Positions 47,330 through 59,699 of a stretch of 64,000 nucleotides of DNA are shown piece by piece. Below the pieces are notes generated by a model. That model was not told the origin of the DNA, ran no database searches, and saw nothing but the letters and a program-made list of their open reading frames with translations. Positions within the stretch are counted from its first letter, which is position 1. Each line of letters opens with the position of its first letter. Position numbers and translations under genes: made by a program. Origin of the DNA: Mesostigma viride (taxonomy: Eukaryota > Streptophyta > Mesostigmatophyceae > Mesostigmatales > Mesostigmataceae); contig RPFO01000406.1 of assembly GCA_009746045.1 (NCBI GenBank), positions 1,027,159 to 1,091,158 of the forward strand. The letters are read 5' to 3'.

Positions 47330-50300
47330 TCACACGTTCTCCAGCCCCACCACCCCGTCCTCGTTCTCCCCCGTGTTGCTCTCGTCCTCGCTGACCGAAT
47401 CGCCCGTCGGCTCCGTCGTGTACGCCGTCTTGGCGCCACCGCTGGGATCCTCCTCCTCCCCTTGGGCAATCTCCTGTTCGGCCTCGCTGATCTCATCAGG
47501 GCCGCCGTCGCTCACCGCGCGCGCGCCGTCGTCCCTGCGCACACGCATGGGAAAGGAATGGGGAAGGGATGGGGAAGGGATGGCGAAGGGATGGGGAAGG
47601 GGGGGGGGAGGGGGGAAGGGGGGAAGGGGGGGAAGGGGGGGAAGGGGGGAAACGGGGGGTGGGGAGGGGGGGGAAAGGCATGGGTAAGGCATGGGTAAGG
47701 CATGGGAAATTTGAGAAAGGAATCAGTTCAATGGTTGGCCTCCAAGAAGTCCATTCACTGGGCTCTTTGGTTAAATGCAATACACCCAAGTGGATACCCT
47801 GCTTGTCATCTTCAACACTGGATTCGCTAATCTAACACATGGTCATGCTCATGTGTGGGGAGGTAACCCAGCCAAGGCATGGCAGACAGGGACCATGAGA
47901 AGATGATCTAGGTTCTAGGTGGAATTAAAGTAGATACAACAATTAAAGTAGAAACAACAATTTAAGTAGAAACAACCAAATGGGCCACATTGCGTCTGGG
48001 CATCAGCACCATCAAGAGGCAGGGTCACAGGATGCTCCAGTAGGGGTAAGCACCAGCGGACGCCAGTAGAAGACAGCACCGCCGGGTCACAGGATGCTCC
48101 TTGTCATGGAACTACGCACAGTACCACGTGCGGTGCGCAACACGTCCCATGCGATGTCCACTGCATTCGCTAGCCTGGCGGTATGGATGCCTTGCTCGTC
48201 ATGTCCGCCCACTTACTAAACAGCTGGTGGCCATGGATGGCAACTAAACAGGGTGCGCCAAGGTGCAGACAAGGTGCAGGCGCCTCACGAGGTTAAACAA
48301 GCAGCATGTAGGTACAACACTTGAGCTCAAACCATGGCATCTACTGTACATCAAATAACTCCACGTACTCAAGCAGCGCATCCCCCACGGCAGCCTTAAC
48401 CTCATAGAGCCAAGCTCAGACGATTCACGTACATTCACTTCTCGGAACTTACACAAATGGTGCCTCTCCAACCTTAGAAGCTCAAACAAATTTAGCTATT
48501 GGACTGTTAACATTTCCTTCACAAAAATAATACTAGGAAAGCTGCACTCACTCGGATGGCGCCTCCCCCACGGCGGCCTTGAGCTCCTCCGCCAGCCCCG
48601 TGAGCAGCGACGTGGACTCCTCAGGTTGCGGCTCCTCCTCCTCCACCGCCTGCAGGCTGGGCTGCGGCCGCGTGGTCGGCTGGTAGAGGCCGATCGTGGT
48701 GCCCAGCCGAATCCAGTCCTCCGACACCACCTTGTAGCTGGGGGGTTGGAGGCGGCGTGAGGAGGCGTGAGGAGGCGGCATGAGGAGGAGAATAGCGGGA
48801 GGGATAAGAATGGAGCCGTGAGCACGAGCGCTGGGAGACAACACGCGCGCCACCTGCGGGTGTAGGCGTGTGGTCTCGATGTGTGATGTGGGTGTCTTTG
48901 TGTGCGCATGCTGTCTGTGCATGTGTGTAGTGCTGGTGCCTTGCGTGGGGTGGGATTCTGCGCGGGAGAGATAAGGACACCAGCAACCGGCATGGGGTTC
49001 ATTTTCGACGGCTGCACTAATGTAGACGTTCAGGAAAAGTTGAATGCACATTCTTTTCAACGCATCCGGCAATGCAGCTACCGCATTGTGCACACTCATT
49101 GGGTCATGTTGGCCCTTCTCACTGCATCATTCCTAGCCAGGCGTTGCAATACACACATACTACTACATCCTCCACCCTACATCACTTCGTGCACATTCAG
49201 GGCGCCTCCAAAAAATCTATCCGCAACAATTGACACTCACCATATCCTGACGCGCTTGACCTGGTCATATACCAAACCCATATCTGGCATCCACTTGATA
49301 TTGTGTCTCATCCCCCCCTCTCTCGCCGTATCGTGGCGCGCTTGACCTGGTCCTTCCCTAACTTGGAGAACATCTATTCAACCGCTGCATCCTTTTCATA
49401 TTGCACTTCAGCCTCCGTCCTTCTCCAACCGTGTAACGCAATAATAACAGCTCGTTGACTTGTGCGTTGCTTGACCTGGTCCTTGGCAGCTTACATTGAA
49501 AACGTTTACTCAACCACTGCAGTGGCCACACTCAGCCCAGCCCCCCCTCCCCCCCACGGCATCGCGGTATTGATAACTCACCGAATCGTGACGCGCTTGA
49601 CTTGGTAGGACCAGGTGTAGGTCACGTGGATATCTCCGTTGGGCGTCTCCAGCACGGAGGGGTAGCTGTACTCCAGCCCCTCGTCGTACACATCCTCCAG
49701 GTCGCGCACGTACGGCCACGTCTTGCCGTCATCCTCCGAGAGAGCAATCGCCATCGGGCCCCACTTGGCGCCACCTACCGCATTGGGTATGTGTGTGTGT
49801 GTGGGGGGGGGCAACACATGGGTGGACGCACAAGAGATATTGTTCGTGAGGCCGCTTGGCACCGCCTGCCAGTTGGTGGGTGGGGGCAAAACATTACATT
49901 GTAATAAAAATTGTGATTGTGTGACAGGGGGTACCAGTTAAGGTACTGCCCACCCTGGCTGTTGCCAAACACGGCACGAGGCGGACTAGAACGTGCAGAC
50001 AACCAGCGCGTGCTCACCCTGGTTGTTGCCAAATGTCATGACAATGTTCCCGTTGCGCAGCACGCACGCCTGGATGGCCTTGTTGTTGTTGGGCAGCGGC
50101 GTCGGCTCGGCCACGCTCCACGTGCGCCCCTCATCGGTGCTGTTGGCCATGAAGATGTTCTTCTTCTTGCGGTCGCGGTAGTAGGCAAGCAGCACGTCGT
50201 CGTTGGTGCGCAGGCGGACAACCGTGGGTTGGACCTGCGGGGAAGGATATGGGTGGGGGAAAGGGGGGGAGGAGGGGGGGGGGAAGAGAGAGAGGCAAAG

Positions 50301-53300
50301 CAGGCAGGAAGACAGGGGAGGACGACAGGGGGCGAGATGGGGAGATAGAAGGGGAACAAGACGGGCGGGAGGGGGAAGTGCTGAGATGGAAAGAGGAGAA
50401 CAATTCACTCGTCCACAAAGTGTGTGCAAAGTAGGGGAGGTCCTACCAGTATAATCAACGCAAAAACGTCTTGAGAAGGAATGGATCCGTGCTCTTGCCA
50501 GTACTTGCGTCCGCAATGCATTGCACCTGTAACAGCCTTGCCACATGACCCAGCCACATGGCACATACCTACCACACACTGCGCACACAAACGCTAAAGA
50601 AGTCAAACGCTAAAGAACTCATCCACGCACCACGTACTGCCCCGGCAGCGACATCGTGTGCTCCTCCCAGTGGCGCTCGCCGTGCGTGGCCCCAGGCAGC
50701 AGCGTGTAGATTTTCATGGCCGAGTATTGGTCGCGGATGTTCGCGCCGCCCATGCCCGAGGGCGTGTAGTACATGGGCAGCAGCCAGTCGTTGTTGATCT
50801 TTGACAAGAGCATCTGGTTGCGGATGAAGGCACCTGGGGGGGGGCGGTGGCGGTCACAGTTACAGATGGAGGGGGGGAGGGGGGAAGGGGAAAAGGGGAG
50901 AGAAAAGGAGTGAGAGACAAGGAGGAGCAGAGAGCGGGCAAGGAAGAAATGATGGGGCGTATGCTGGCATTACGGATGGGCCGCTATTGCCGAATTCCAT
51001 GCATCGCGCTGTGTGGCTCCACTACGTGCCCTTGGAAAAGAATCCAACGAAGTGTGCGGTGGGACTATTCACCCCCATGCTGCGTGGGCTATCGTCCGCC
51101 GTGCTGCGCCTACCATCGTTTTCCCACCACATCTCACTGCTTCAGTAGCAAATCAACAACATGCGTCAAGTTGTCTGCAGTGGGCCGCTCCCACCTCCGC
51201 TGGTATACAGCAAGGTAGAAATGTTGTTCTTGCATGTCCATTCCCAGTACCGGGCTGCATGCATCATACCCACTTGGACCAACCCAGAGCACCCACCGCG
51301 CTGCGAGGAACCAGCAAGAAGAAGGGGGTTGGATTGTGAAATTTTGGCTTGCGCTCTTCCCACGCATACAGTGCTGCTCGGTCCATCACCACCGTGGGTT
51401 CACCCACCGTGCTGCGTGAAGAGCGGCGCCGGGTCTGACCACGTCGCGCCCTCGTCGGCCGAGACCAGCAGCAGCACGGACGAGGTGCCCTGCCCCTGCT
51501 CCGCGTTCTGCGTGGTGTGCAGCAGGAACAGCTTGGACGCCTCGGCGTCAAAGAAGAGGACCGGGTTCTGTGCGCTGTGGCCGGGCCACTCGGACACGAT
51601 GGCGGGGGTGGACCACTGGAAGCTGCCTGCGAGGGGTCAAAAGAAGCAACGTAGTGGAGACATGTCGGTGCAAAGGCATGTCTATGAGATCAACCACCAC
51701 TCGGACACAATCGCAGGGGGTGGACCACTTGAAGCTGCCTGCCAGGTGCTGAGCAGAGCCTGGTCGTGAGTGACTCAACAGAATCGAGAGGTATCATGAA
51801 ATACTTACCACAAGGGAGGAGGTACTGACGTGAGAATCGCAACTCACGAGAAGTGCGGCGAAAGAAGATCCTACAAATGCAGACAGAAACAAATAAGAGC
51901 CTAGTAAGGAAAAGAATGCAACTTAAACCGACAATAATGACACAAGAATATAACAAATACAGCTTTAAAAAGGTGAATTTCAGGGCTTTCCCCGCCATCA
52001 CAAATCAATATGGTATGTGCATGGTGGTGGCGGTGGTGGGCATACGTACATATCGGAGAGTAAATAAAACATCTAATCAGGCACATATTGTCGTCAGAAA
52101 GCAACAAACGTGAAAACGCTAGCTGCCCAAATCTGAGATTCTGCAGAACACAGAAAGTAAGAAAGCCCAGAGGCTACCAGCAAGAAATCGAACATAGGAC
52201 CTTTGGCATGATTTCGCGGCTGTGTGAGTCTCCTGATCCGAAGGCATCTCACTTAACGTTTCGAAACAGCCCAACTGCGAAAAAACTCGCTCTACGTACA
52301 CACTGACAAAAGCACAGGGAAGGCCTTTAGCCCACCTGAGGGCAACATCATCACCCCAGCAGTCGTTTCCCATTCCAACCACATACCCGCGGGCAGCACA
52401 CAAACAAACACACGAAACCCATCACACCAGGCCATACATCCACCGGACAGCGGTTTTATGGACACGACGCCGCGATGCACCCAAAAGCAACACCACCACG
52501 CCGGGAGTGGTTCTCATAACCCATAAGGACTACTCACCTTTGGGCGGCGCAAACTAGCATGGCAATGGCCCACCACATACCCGATGGCAGCTTTGTGAAT
52601 GCGATGCCGCACCCGTCGTGATTCTCCACCCCCGCAAAGAAGGCGAGCGCCAGGTCACCGGACGGCAGCATGGCCAGGTTGGACGCGTGCGCCTGCTCGC
52701 GCGGGTTGGCAATCAACGCCTGCAGGCTGCCGTCGTCGTTCTGGCGCACGATGCCGTCGCAGGTGAGGCCCTCGTCGCCCACCGCGTCGTACAAGTCTGC
52801 ACGCTCGTGCTTCCAGTTGTGCGGCGCCCACAGAGGCTGGTCCTCTGATGGGGGTCAAGGACCGGGGGGGGGGGGGGGAGAAAGGGGGGGTAATGGGGAT
52901 ACAAGGGGTGAGAAATAAAGGGGGGCGAGGGGGATAACAGAGGGGGCAGGAGCGAAACTGAGGGTAAAAGCTGGGGAGAGGAACGAAGGGACGAGACAAA
53001 AGGAGGGAAGAGGGGAGGGGGGGGAGGGGGGAGTGCAGAAGGCGGATAAGAATGAGAGATCAGAAGGGACAAGATAGGGGGGGGGGGGGGGCGGGGCGGA
53101 TGAAGGAAAGGGAGGTATCCAAGAGGGGGGGGGGGGGAGAAATGGGTCGGGGAAGAGGTAGATGATCGAACATCACTTGCAACATGTGATTGTGATTGTG
53201 ATTGTGATTGTGATTATGATTGTGATTGTGATTGTGATTGTGATTGTGATTGTGATTGTGATTGTGATTGTGATTGTGATTGTGATTGTGATTGTGATTG

Positions 53301-56300
53301 TGATTGTGATTGTGATTGTGATTGTGATTGTGATTGTGATTGTGATTGTGATTGTGATTGTGATTGTGATTGTGATTGTGATTGTAATTGTGATTGTGAT
53401 TGTGATTGTGATTGGGAAAGTGAAAGTGAAAGTGAAAGTGATTGTGATTGTGATTGTGATTGTTGGCACGGGTCAAGGCACACCATCGATCCACACAAAA
53501 CAGAGCACAGATGTACAGAGGAGTGCAATCACCGCAGACGCGGCGGCTGGCAGTCGGTGCCCAGGCGCCGGGTGAGCGGAGACCGGCGCCGACAAAACAG
53601 TCCATGCAACGTTCATGCTACCCTCCGACATGCTGACATGGCTAATGTATGCCTGTACTACCCAAGACGAATCGACATGGTGATACATCATCTCCACCGG
53701 ACTGTCACCGCCACCCAAAAGGCATGAGTAGAAAGGCAGAATCCGTACAGGGGTTCCAGCACGCAGCTGTTGGACCACACAAGACTGCACCATGCAATAC
53801 TGCAACACGCAAGACAGCACCACGCACCCTCCAAGGCTTCCTCCTCGGGTTGCGGCTTGTCCTCGTTTGCCACCTCCTCCTCCTTGTCCGCCAGCTCATC
53901 GCCTGCGACCACCTCACCACCGCCCAGCACGTCCTTGCCAGGGACCACCACGCGGTCGTGCTCGCCCACCTCCATGTCGCCCTCTGCCGCCACCATGCTG
54001 TCGGTCACGGGCAAGCGGAAGAGCACCTGCGGGGGGGGAAGAGCAAGAGTGCACGGGGAGGGTGCAAGGGGCGGGGGCAGGCGTGGGGGAGGGAGTCAGA
54101 GGCCTGCGCTAGCTGGAGTATAAGATGGGCACAAGGAGAGGAGCGAAAGGGATGGGCAAAGAAGAAAATGAGAGGAGCCCCGGCATTTGGGGAGATGAGG
54201 GTGGGCAGGAGATTTGTGGTTTGTTCTCGTCGCAAGGCCATGTGTGAGGCGTTGGCGAGCAAAGTGAACAAGGGGGCAGTGGCAGCGAGCGGGGGCCACA
54301 AAGACGGAGGTCAGGTAGAGGAGCAGGAAGAGGGTGGTCAGGTGGCCATGGTGATACGCGCATGGACACGTCTGGGGATGTGGTGTCTGGACACGTGGTG
54401 TCTAGAGACCATACCAGGGAGTGCCCTTGCCCATAAACCTCATTGAGCGTTCCCCCATAAACATCGATGACGGGAGACACACCGCCCCCCCCTGCCAACA
54501 CAAACTTTGGGTACGACAGAGCCCCTTGGCGTGACCGAGGACCGGCGGCAGCTACAGCACCGTATGACAGACATGTGGCAACCAGCGACGCGCAGGCATG
54601 GGGTCCACAGGAAGCGCCCTCATGGGCAATAGACTGCGTGGGCGCACATCGGGTGAAAGCGCTGCATGGACACAGCGAGCAGCCGCAGTCAGTCCGCCCA
54701 GCAACGGCCAGCAACAGCCAGCAACGGCCAGCAACGGCCAGCAACGGCCAGCAACAGCCAGCAACGGCCAGCAACGGCCAGCAACGGCCAGCAACGGCCA
54801 GCAACGGCCAGCAACGGCCAGCAACGGCCAGCAACGGCCAGCAACGGCCAGCAACGGCCAGCAACGGCCAGCAACGGCCAGCAACGGCCAGCAACGGCCA
54901 GCAACGGCCAGCAACGGCCAGCAACGGCCAGCAACGGCCAGCAACGGCCAGCAACGGCCAGCAACGGCAAGCAGTAACGCAAGCACGGAAGCAACCCAGC
55001 GGGCAGCAGCCGACAGAGCAACCGACCTACCGAAATAACCACGGAACAAAGAACCAAACGAGCAAACAGCGAGCACCGAGCAAGGACCCCAGCAATGAGG
55101 ACATGCTTGCGGGACGTGGCGTGGGCCTCTGGGTGCGCATGCACATGTGCGGTGGTGGATGTGACCGTGCGCATGAAAGGTGGCGGATGCCTTCATGGAG
55201 GTTGGGCGCAGAAGAACGCAGGGGGGAGGAGGTAGCCGGCAAGAAGGGTCACGGACGGCGACCAACAAGCCCGTGCAGGCACCAACACGAACCACCAACA
55301 CGAACCACCAACACGAACCACCAACACGAACCACTAACACGAACCCCCAGACATGACACGCCTGTCTTAAGAGGCTATTGCACCCCGTTGAGCTACCGGC
55401 AGCCAGCGTGGAACAAGCAGGGAGGCGGAAGCAGGTAGGGGAAAGAACAAGACAAAGCAGCCCTTTCACGCCAGGCACGTGCCATAGCCGAGGGCGAGCG
55501 CAAGGTTTTACAGACACGAACACGCCCGAGAGCTACATACTATAAAAAGGAATGAAGCGGGAGGCAACGAACAAAAACGAGACAGAGGCAGGCCGAGGGC
55601 GACACTCACGCGGGAGCAAGCGGGCTGACGCAGACTAAAGGAGGCCAGGTGCTTTCAATAGAGGCGGTACAGAGGCACAGGAGCTGGTACAGGGGAAGGG
55701 AAGGCGCACACAGCGGGCAGCAGGGAATGATGGCGTCTGCAGCAGCGCAACCCCAAAGAACGCATGCCAGGTGCGGCCCCCATGCCCCTTGAAACTGGGA
55801 GGAGTGCAGTGGTCAGTCCCCCAGCCAGCCAGCCACCGCTAACTCGCAGGGCTGCCACGTGGCGAACCATAGCCACCCGGGGGCGCGACCAGCAACCAAC
55901 CTCGTTTGTCTCAAACCATTCAAGACATCACGGGCCCCCCGTGGCCATGCGGTTTCTAGCAGCTGCCCCAGTGGCCATGAAAGACACAGGTGACAGCAGG
56001 CAGCAGGACAAAGGGCGACACCAGACAGCATGGCAGCAGGTGACAGGAGCCAGCACGGCAGCAGGTGACAGCAGACAGCAGCAAGGACGGCAACAACAGC
56101 GACACCACAGCGGCAGCAGCAGCATGACAGCCCCCCTCATGGCATCATGGCAACAGCAATGCTTAAACACCACAGGCAACCGCCACGAACAAAACTTCAC
56201 GAGCAAGCCTTCACAAGCAAGACCGCCATGGGACCGCGTGGTTCACGGGCACACAACGAAAATGGACACCTGTCACCTGTCACCAGCAACAACACGTGCC

Positions 56301-59091
56301 CATCACAGCCAGCATGAGGTTGGCCGCTGCGTGGTAGATGCCAGTCTCAGGGGACTGTCATCCTCTCAACACAGATACCTTCACCCCCAGAGTTGCCTTC
56401 CCCCCTCCCTACACGCAGTACCCCGTCTGTGTGTCCCGAATATGGAAGGTCCCCACCCCCCAATGGTTGGGTACGTACTTATAGTGAATGTCCATCGAGG
56501 CATTGATGGGTAGCAATCATGGGCGGGCATGTACACACGTGTTTATTTTTACAGCAAAAAAAAAAATTCATTGCAAAAAGATGGAAATAAATCATATAAC
56601 ATTTCGTAGCCATAAACACGATGTCTATGTCTCTGGTTGGGAAAATGGAAAAGAATTGCCCATCGCGTGGCCAGTGTCACAGGCACCGCCACCACCACGC
56701 CGGGTGTTGTATGACTAGCCCAAGCATCCTGGCCACACCCTTATCCCTATGCTCCCTGCCCCATGTTCCCCAGGGTATGCCACAGGGTGGTGCACCAGTG
56801 CGGCCCATGTGGTCAGGCCGTAACCAGGGGTCCAATCAACCCACACCCCATCCATTAACACCGAATGTTCAGTGCCAGAATCCCATGCTAAAAAATCACG
56901 AAACAAGCGTATAGAAACAGGGGCCCTGTGCCCATACAGGGCGAGTCGCTGTCCCGCAATAAACATGACCCGCGATCCGCTGCACTACCCTATCCGCCAC
57001 GCGGCACGCGCCACCATGAGCGCGCGCCACATCATCTGAGGCGCGCGTTGCCAAGCAACGTGACAACACACCGCCGCAGCCACGTGGGACCAACGGACCG
57101 CCGCGTCTGCATGCGAGATAAACCATCTCATCCCTCCCCGTTCTTTCATCCCATCTCATCCTCTTTCAGCCTTTCATTCCACCTCATTTTATTCCTTCCC
57201 ACCCCCTTTATTCCCACACGTGGCCGCCCTGATTGTGTTTATTCCATTGTGCTTATTCCCACACCTGGCCGCTCTCGTCCACGTTCTCCGGAACGCTCTC
57301 GGTGACTGCCGCCTCGATGGCGTCGTCGTCGCTCACGTGCAGCACGCCAGCAGCGCCGTCCTCCACCGATGCGCCCGCTGCCTGGTCCGCAAACGACATC
57401 GCGCTCTCGTCCACCTCCTCGCCACCACCATCCTCGTTGCTGCCACCGGCGGCGCCATCGCCCGCGTCACTGGCATCCGCGCCATCCCCCCCCGCGGCAA
57501 CATCACTCTCCTCCCCACCACCAGTCTCCTCTGCAGCACCGCCAGCCTCATCCTCCGGGACACTGGCGACCTCCGCAGCGGTAGCGTCGTCCACCGCCAA
57601 TGATATTGCACTGTCGTCATCCGCGTCCGAGGGGGCCGCCTCCGTCTCCGCGTCAGCCCCCGAAGAGGCCGGCCCATCATCCGCCGCGTTCATCAGCGCG
57701 TCCGCAATCTCCCGCAGCAGCGCGCGCTCCTCCTTGGCAGCCTCATGCGCCTCCTCGGCCGCACGGACCTCCTCCCCAATCTGCTTGGCCGTGTCCGCGA
57801 ACGCCATGATGGAGTCGTCGGGGTCCTCGTCGTGCGCCTCCGTGTGCGAGATGCCAACAACAGGGGTCGCATCGCTCTCCTCCACGACCGCAGAATCGCC
57901 ACTGCTGCTGTCATCTTCGGCAAACTCCGTTGCGGCCGCGCTGGCATCCGCATCCTCCTCCGACTTTTCAGCCGATGATGGCGAGGGTGAGTCCGCAAAC
58001 GCAAACACAGACTCGTCGGGGTCCTCGTCATGGGCCTCCGTGTGGACGACCCCTGCAACCGGCGTCGCGTCGCTCTCCTCGTCATCCCCGGCCTCCACCT
58101 GGCCCCCCTCAGGCATTGCGCTGTCGTCCCGGACATCCGCCACCGTGGTAAACTCGGCTGCCGGCTCGCCGTCCGCGTTGCTGTTCACATCCTCCTCCTC
58201 GGAAACGGCGCTAAGGCCAGTGTCCGCGTCGTCGTCGCTGCCTTGCTCCGCTTGGGCCTCCTGGAGCGCCTCGCTTAGAGCCGCCACGTACGCCTCGGTC
58301 GACACGGAGTCACTGGCAGGCTCCTCGCCGGCATTGCCGCCATTCTCGGAGATCAACGTCTCGTCTTGCGCCGACGACTCGGTCTCGTCCACCTGGCCGC
58401 CGTCCGCCTCGCTGGCGGTCTCCTCCGGGGTCTCGTCCTCCGGGAGCAGGCTCGGGTCCAGCTTGGGCTTCACCACCGTGTCCTCGGGAGCCTGCTTGTG
58501 CATCAGGCGGTACCGCTTGGCCAGCGTCGGGGAGATCTCGACCGGCTTGTCATCGTGCTCATGGAGGAAGTGTGACGTGCCCCCATGTTGACCGGGAGAG
58601 TCATGTCCGTCGTCGTCGGAGGCGGACTCGTGCCTCTGAGCGCGGAGCCGTCTGGGATCGACACCCTCTTGCTCGCCGTCTGCCGCCGAGTCCTCTGCCA
58701 CCGAGTCATCGGCAACCGAGTCATCGGCAACCGAGTCTTCAGCCACCGAGTCATCGGCAACCGCGTCTTCAGCCACCGAGTCTTCAGCTACAGAGTCTTC
58801 AGCCACCGAGTCCTCAGCCACCGAGTCCTCCGCGACCGAGTCGTCTGCCACGGAGTCTTCAGCCACCGAGTCCCCAGCCCCGAAATCGTCATCTTGCAAG
58901 AGACGGCGGGACGCGCGATGGTGGACCACATTTCCTACACCAAGACCCGATCCCACGGTTTCAGCATCGAAAGCTGGGCGAGACCCGATGAAAAAGCTCG
59001 CCAACGACGCCACCGCCACCAGGACCAAAATCCGGCCTCGCAATGAGAGCCCCATCACGGAAGGGCTCCTTGGAGGTGAGGATTTCAACAA
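47330..59091 (-). CDS. Type II membrane or secreted protein with acidic stalk and BNR/Asp-box sialidase-like domain
   Basis: Nine exons join in frame to 1170 residues: 59091-57265, 54026-53828, 52844-52581, 51626-51408, 50833-50631, 50234-50018, 49774-49582, 48737-48552, 47534-47330. Residues 20-36 (ILVLVAVASLASFFIG) are a signal anchor; a second in-frame ATG is at 59055. RRLLQ follows near residue 64, then DSVAE/DSVAD pentapeptide repeats and about 500 very acidic residues. Residues about 677-1050 match the BNR_2 sialidase-like family: SNLAMLPSGDLALAFFAG, GHSAQNPVLFF, GAFIRN, LLPMYY and LPNNNKAIQACVLRNGNIV. Three Asp boxes (SADEGATW, STDEGRTW, SEDDGKTW) mark beta-propeller blades. The C-terminal 115 residues are acidic again. 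The family cleaves or binds glycosidic substrates in the secretory pathway or outside the cell; I see no FRIP motif, so sialidase activity is unproven. Introns repeat exon-donor junctions. Confidence 0.88.
48368..48420 (-). repeat. Diverged copy of the exon 8 donor junction (sialidase-like gene)
   Basis: GCATCCCCCACGGCAGCCTT at about 48378 mirrors GCGCCTCCCCCACGGCGGCC near the end of exon 8 (48560-48580). The copy is 175 bp into the downstream intron, and the match continues into ACCTC/AGCTC. Confidence 0.75.
49240..49484 (-). repeat. Three copies of the exon 7 donor junction (sialidase-like gene)
   Basis: CGTGACGCGCTTGACTTGGT at the end of exon 7 (from about 49588) recurs as CTGACGCGCTTGACCTGGT near 49248, CGTGGCGCGCTTGACCTGGT near 49332 and TGCGTTGCTTGACCTGGT near 49461. 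The first copy keeps a GGTGAG donor in the sense strand. Confidence 0.85.
49948..49978 (-). repeat. Copy of the exon 6 donor junction (sialidase-like gene)
   Basis: CACCCTGGCTGTTGCCAAAC mirrors CACCCTGGTTGTTGCCAAAT at 50015-50034, the exon 6 end plus donor. The copy lies about 65 bp into the intron and retains GTGGGC after CCAG in the sense strand. Confidence 0.85.
51699..51742 (-). repeat. Copy of the exon 4 acceptor side (sialidase-like gene)
   Basis: A 44-bp block containing GTGGACCACTTGAAGCTGCC mirrors 51588-51630, the acceptor and first 39 coding bases of exon 4, with few mismatches. It lies upstream of the real exon and keeps an acceptor-like CAG. Confidence 0.85.
53185..53462. repeat. 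(TGTGAT)n hexanucleotide array, about 275 bp
   Basis: TGTGAT repeats about 45 times with rare substitutions and one short GTGAAA interruption near 53416-53440. It lies in intron 2 of the sialidase-like gene. Confidence 0.96.
54699..54968. repeat. 10-bp tandem repeat, 27 copies
   Basis: CAGCAACGGC repeats 27 times with an occasional A for G. The array is in intron 1 of the sialidase-like gene. The open frames it creates on both strands are repeat artefacts. Confidence 0.95.
55282..55345. repeat. 13-bp tandem repeat, about five copies
   Basis: ACCAACACGAACC repeats about five times, the last copy with one change, in intron 1 of the sialidase-like gene. Confidence 0.88.
57207..57231 (-). repeat. 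Copy of the exon 1 donor junction (sialidase-like gene)
   Basis: TATTCCCACACGTGGCCGCC mirrors TATTCCCACACCTGGCCGCT at the end of exon 1 (57254-57273). The copy is 45 bp downstream in the gene's direction. Confidence 0.85.
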
Positions 59092-59699
59092 CCTTCACAG
59101 TCAAAGACTGAATATGTCCTTCCTTATCCACCCCTACAGGCTACCATGGCCTAAACGGACATCAAATGCGGGACAGGCACCTGGGATTTTGGGGAGCTGG
59201 TCGCAGGACCTTTACAGCCTCCGGCAACGCTCTTGATGCCACCAGTAGCTAGTACAGCATCCACCGCCATGCTGCATCAGCAAAAGGCACGCGATGGAGC
59301 ATGTAAGCAAGTGGTACGGATACCGTACGATCGGCAGCGGTAAGTGCATCCAGCACCAGACTGGGCAGCGGCCAGTCGATGAATTTGCGCCAGAGAAGAC
59401 CGCATGCAGCGCAACCATTGGCTGGACGAAGTGGTGGTTGACTACAGCTATGGATGGAGAACTAAAATGTAAAGGTACTAAGAAATGTGATTTCTTCCGC
59501 ATCCTCCGTCGGTTCGCCTGAACTGATCTTGAAAAAAATGCTGCGCCCGCGCGGGTTACAGTCCGGTCACTATGCACCGTCACTATGCACCGTACTACAC
59601 CCCCCCACACACACGTTTAAGATTGGGGTCCGGCCGACCCACTCAGGGCTGCCTAAAATCAAATCCAGGGCTGATGAGAGCTGATGCGGCATACCTGAT
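59092..59699. promoter_or_regulatory. Upstream region of the sialidase-like gene
   Basis: Non-coding sequence directly 5' of the first ATG. It should contain the promoter and 5' UTR, but no core element is recognisable. Confidence 0.4.

Noticed and set aside
51819..51870. A well-formed exon-like stretch (IFFRRTSREL) with AG and GTAAGT signals in the sialidase-like gene
   Set aside because: It would shift the frame; joining exon 3 directly to 51626 keeps phase and matches the family. An alternative exon is not excluded.
56890..57020. A tRNA-Arg-like A box on the minus strand
   Set aside because: No B box or fold follows, so the similarity is probably chance.
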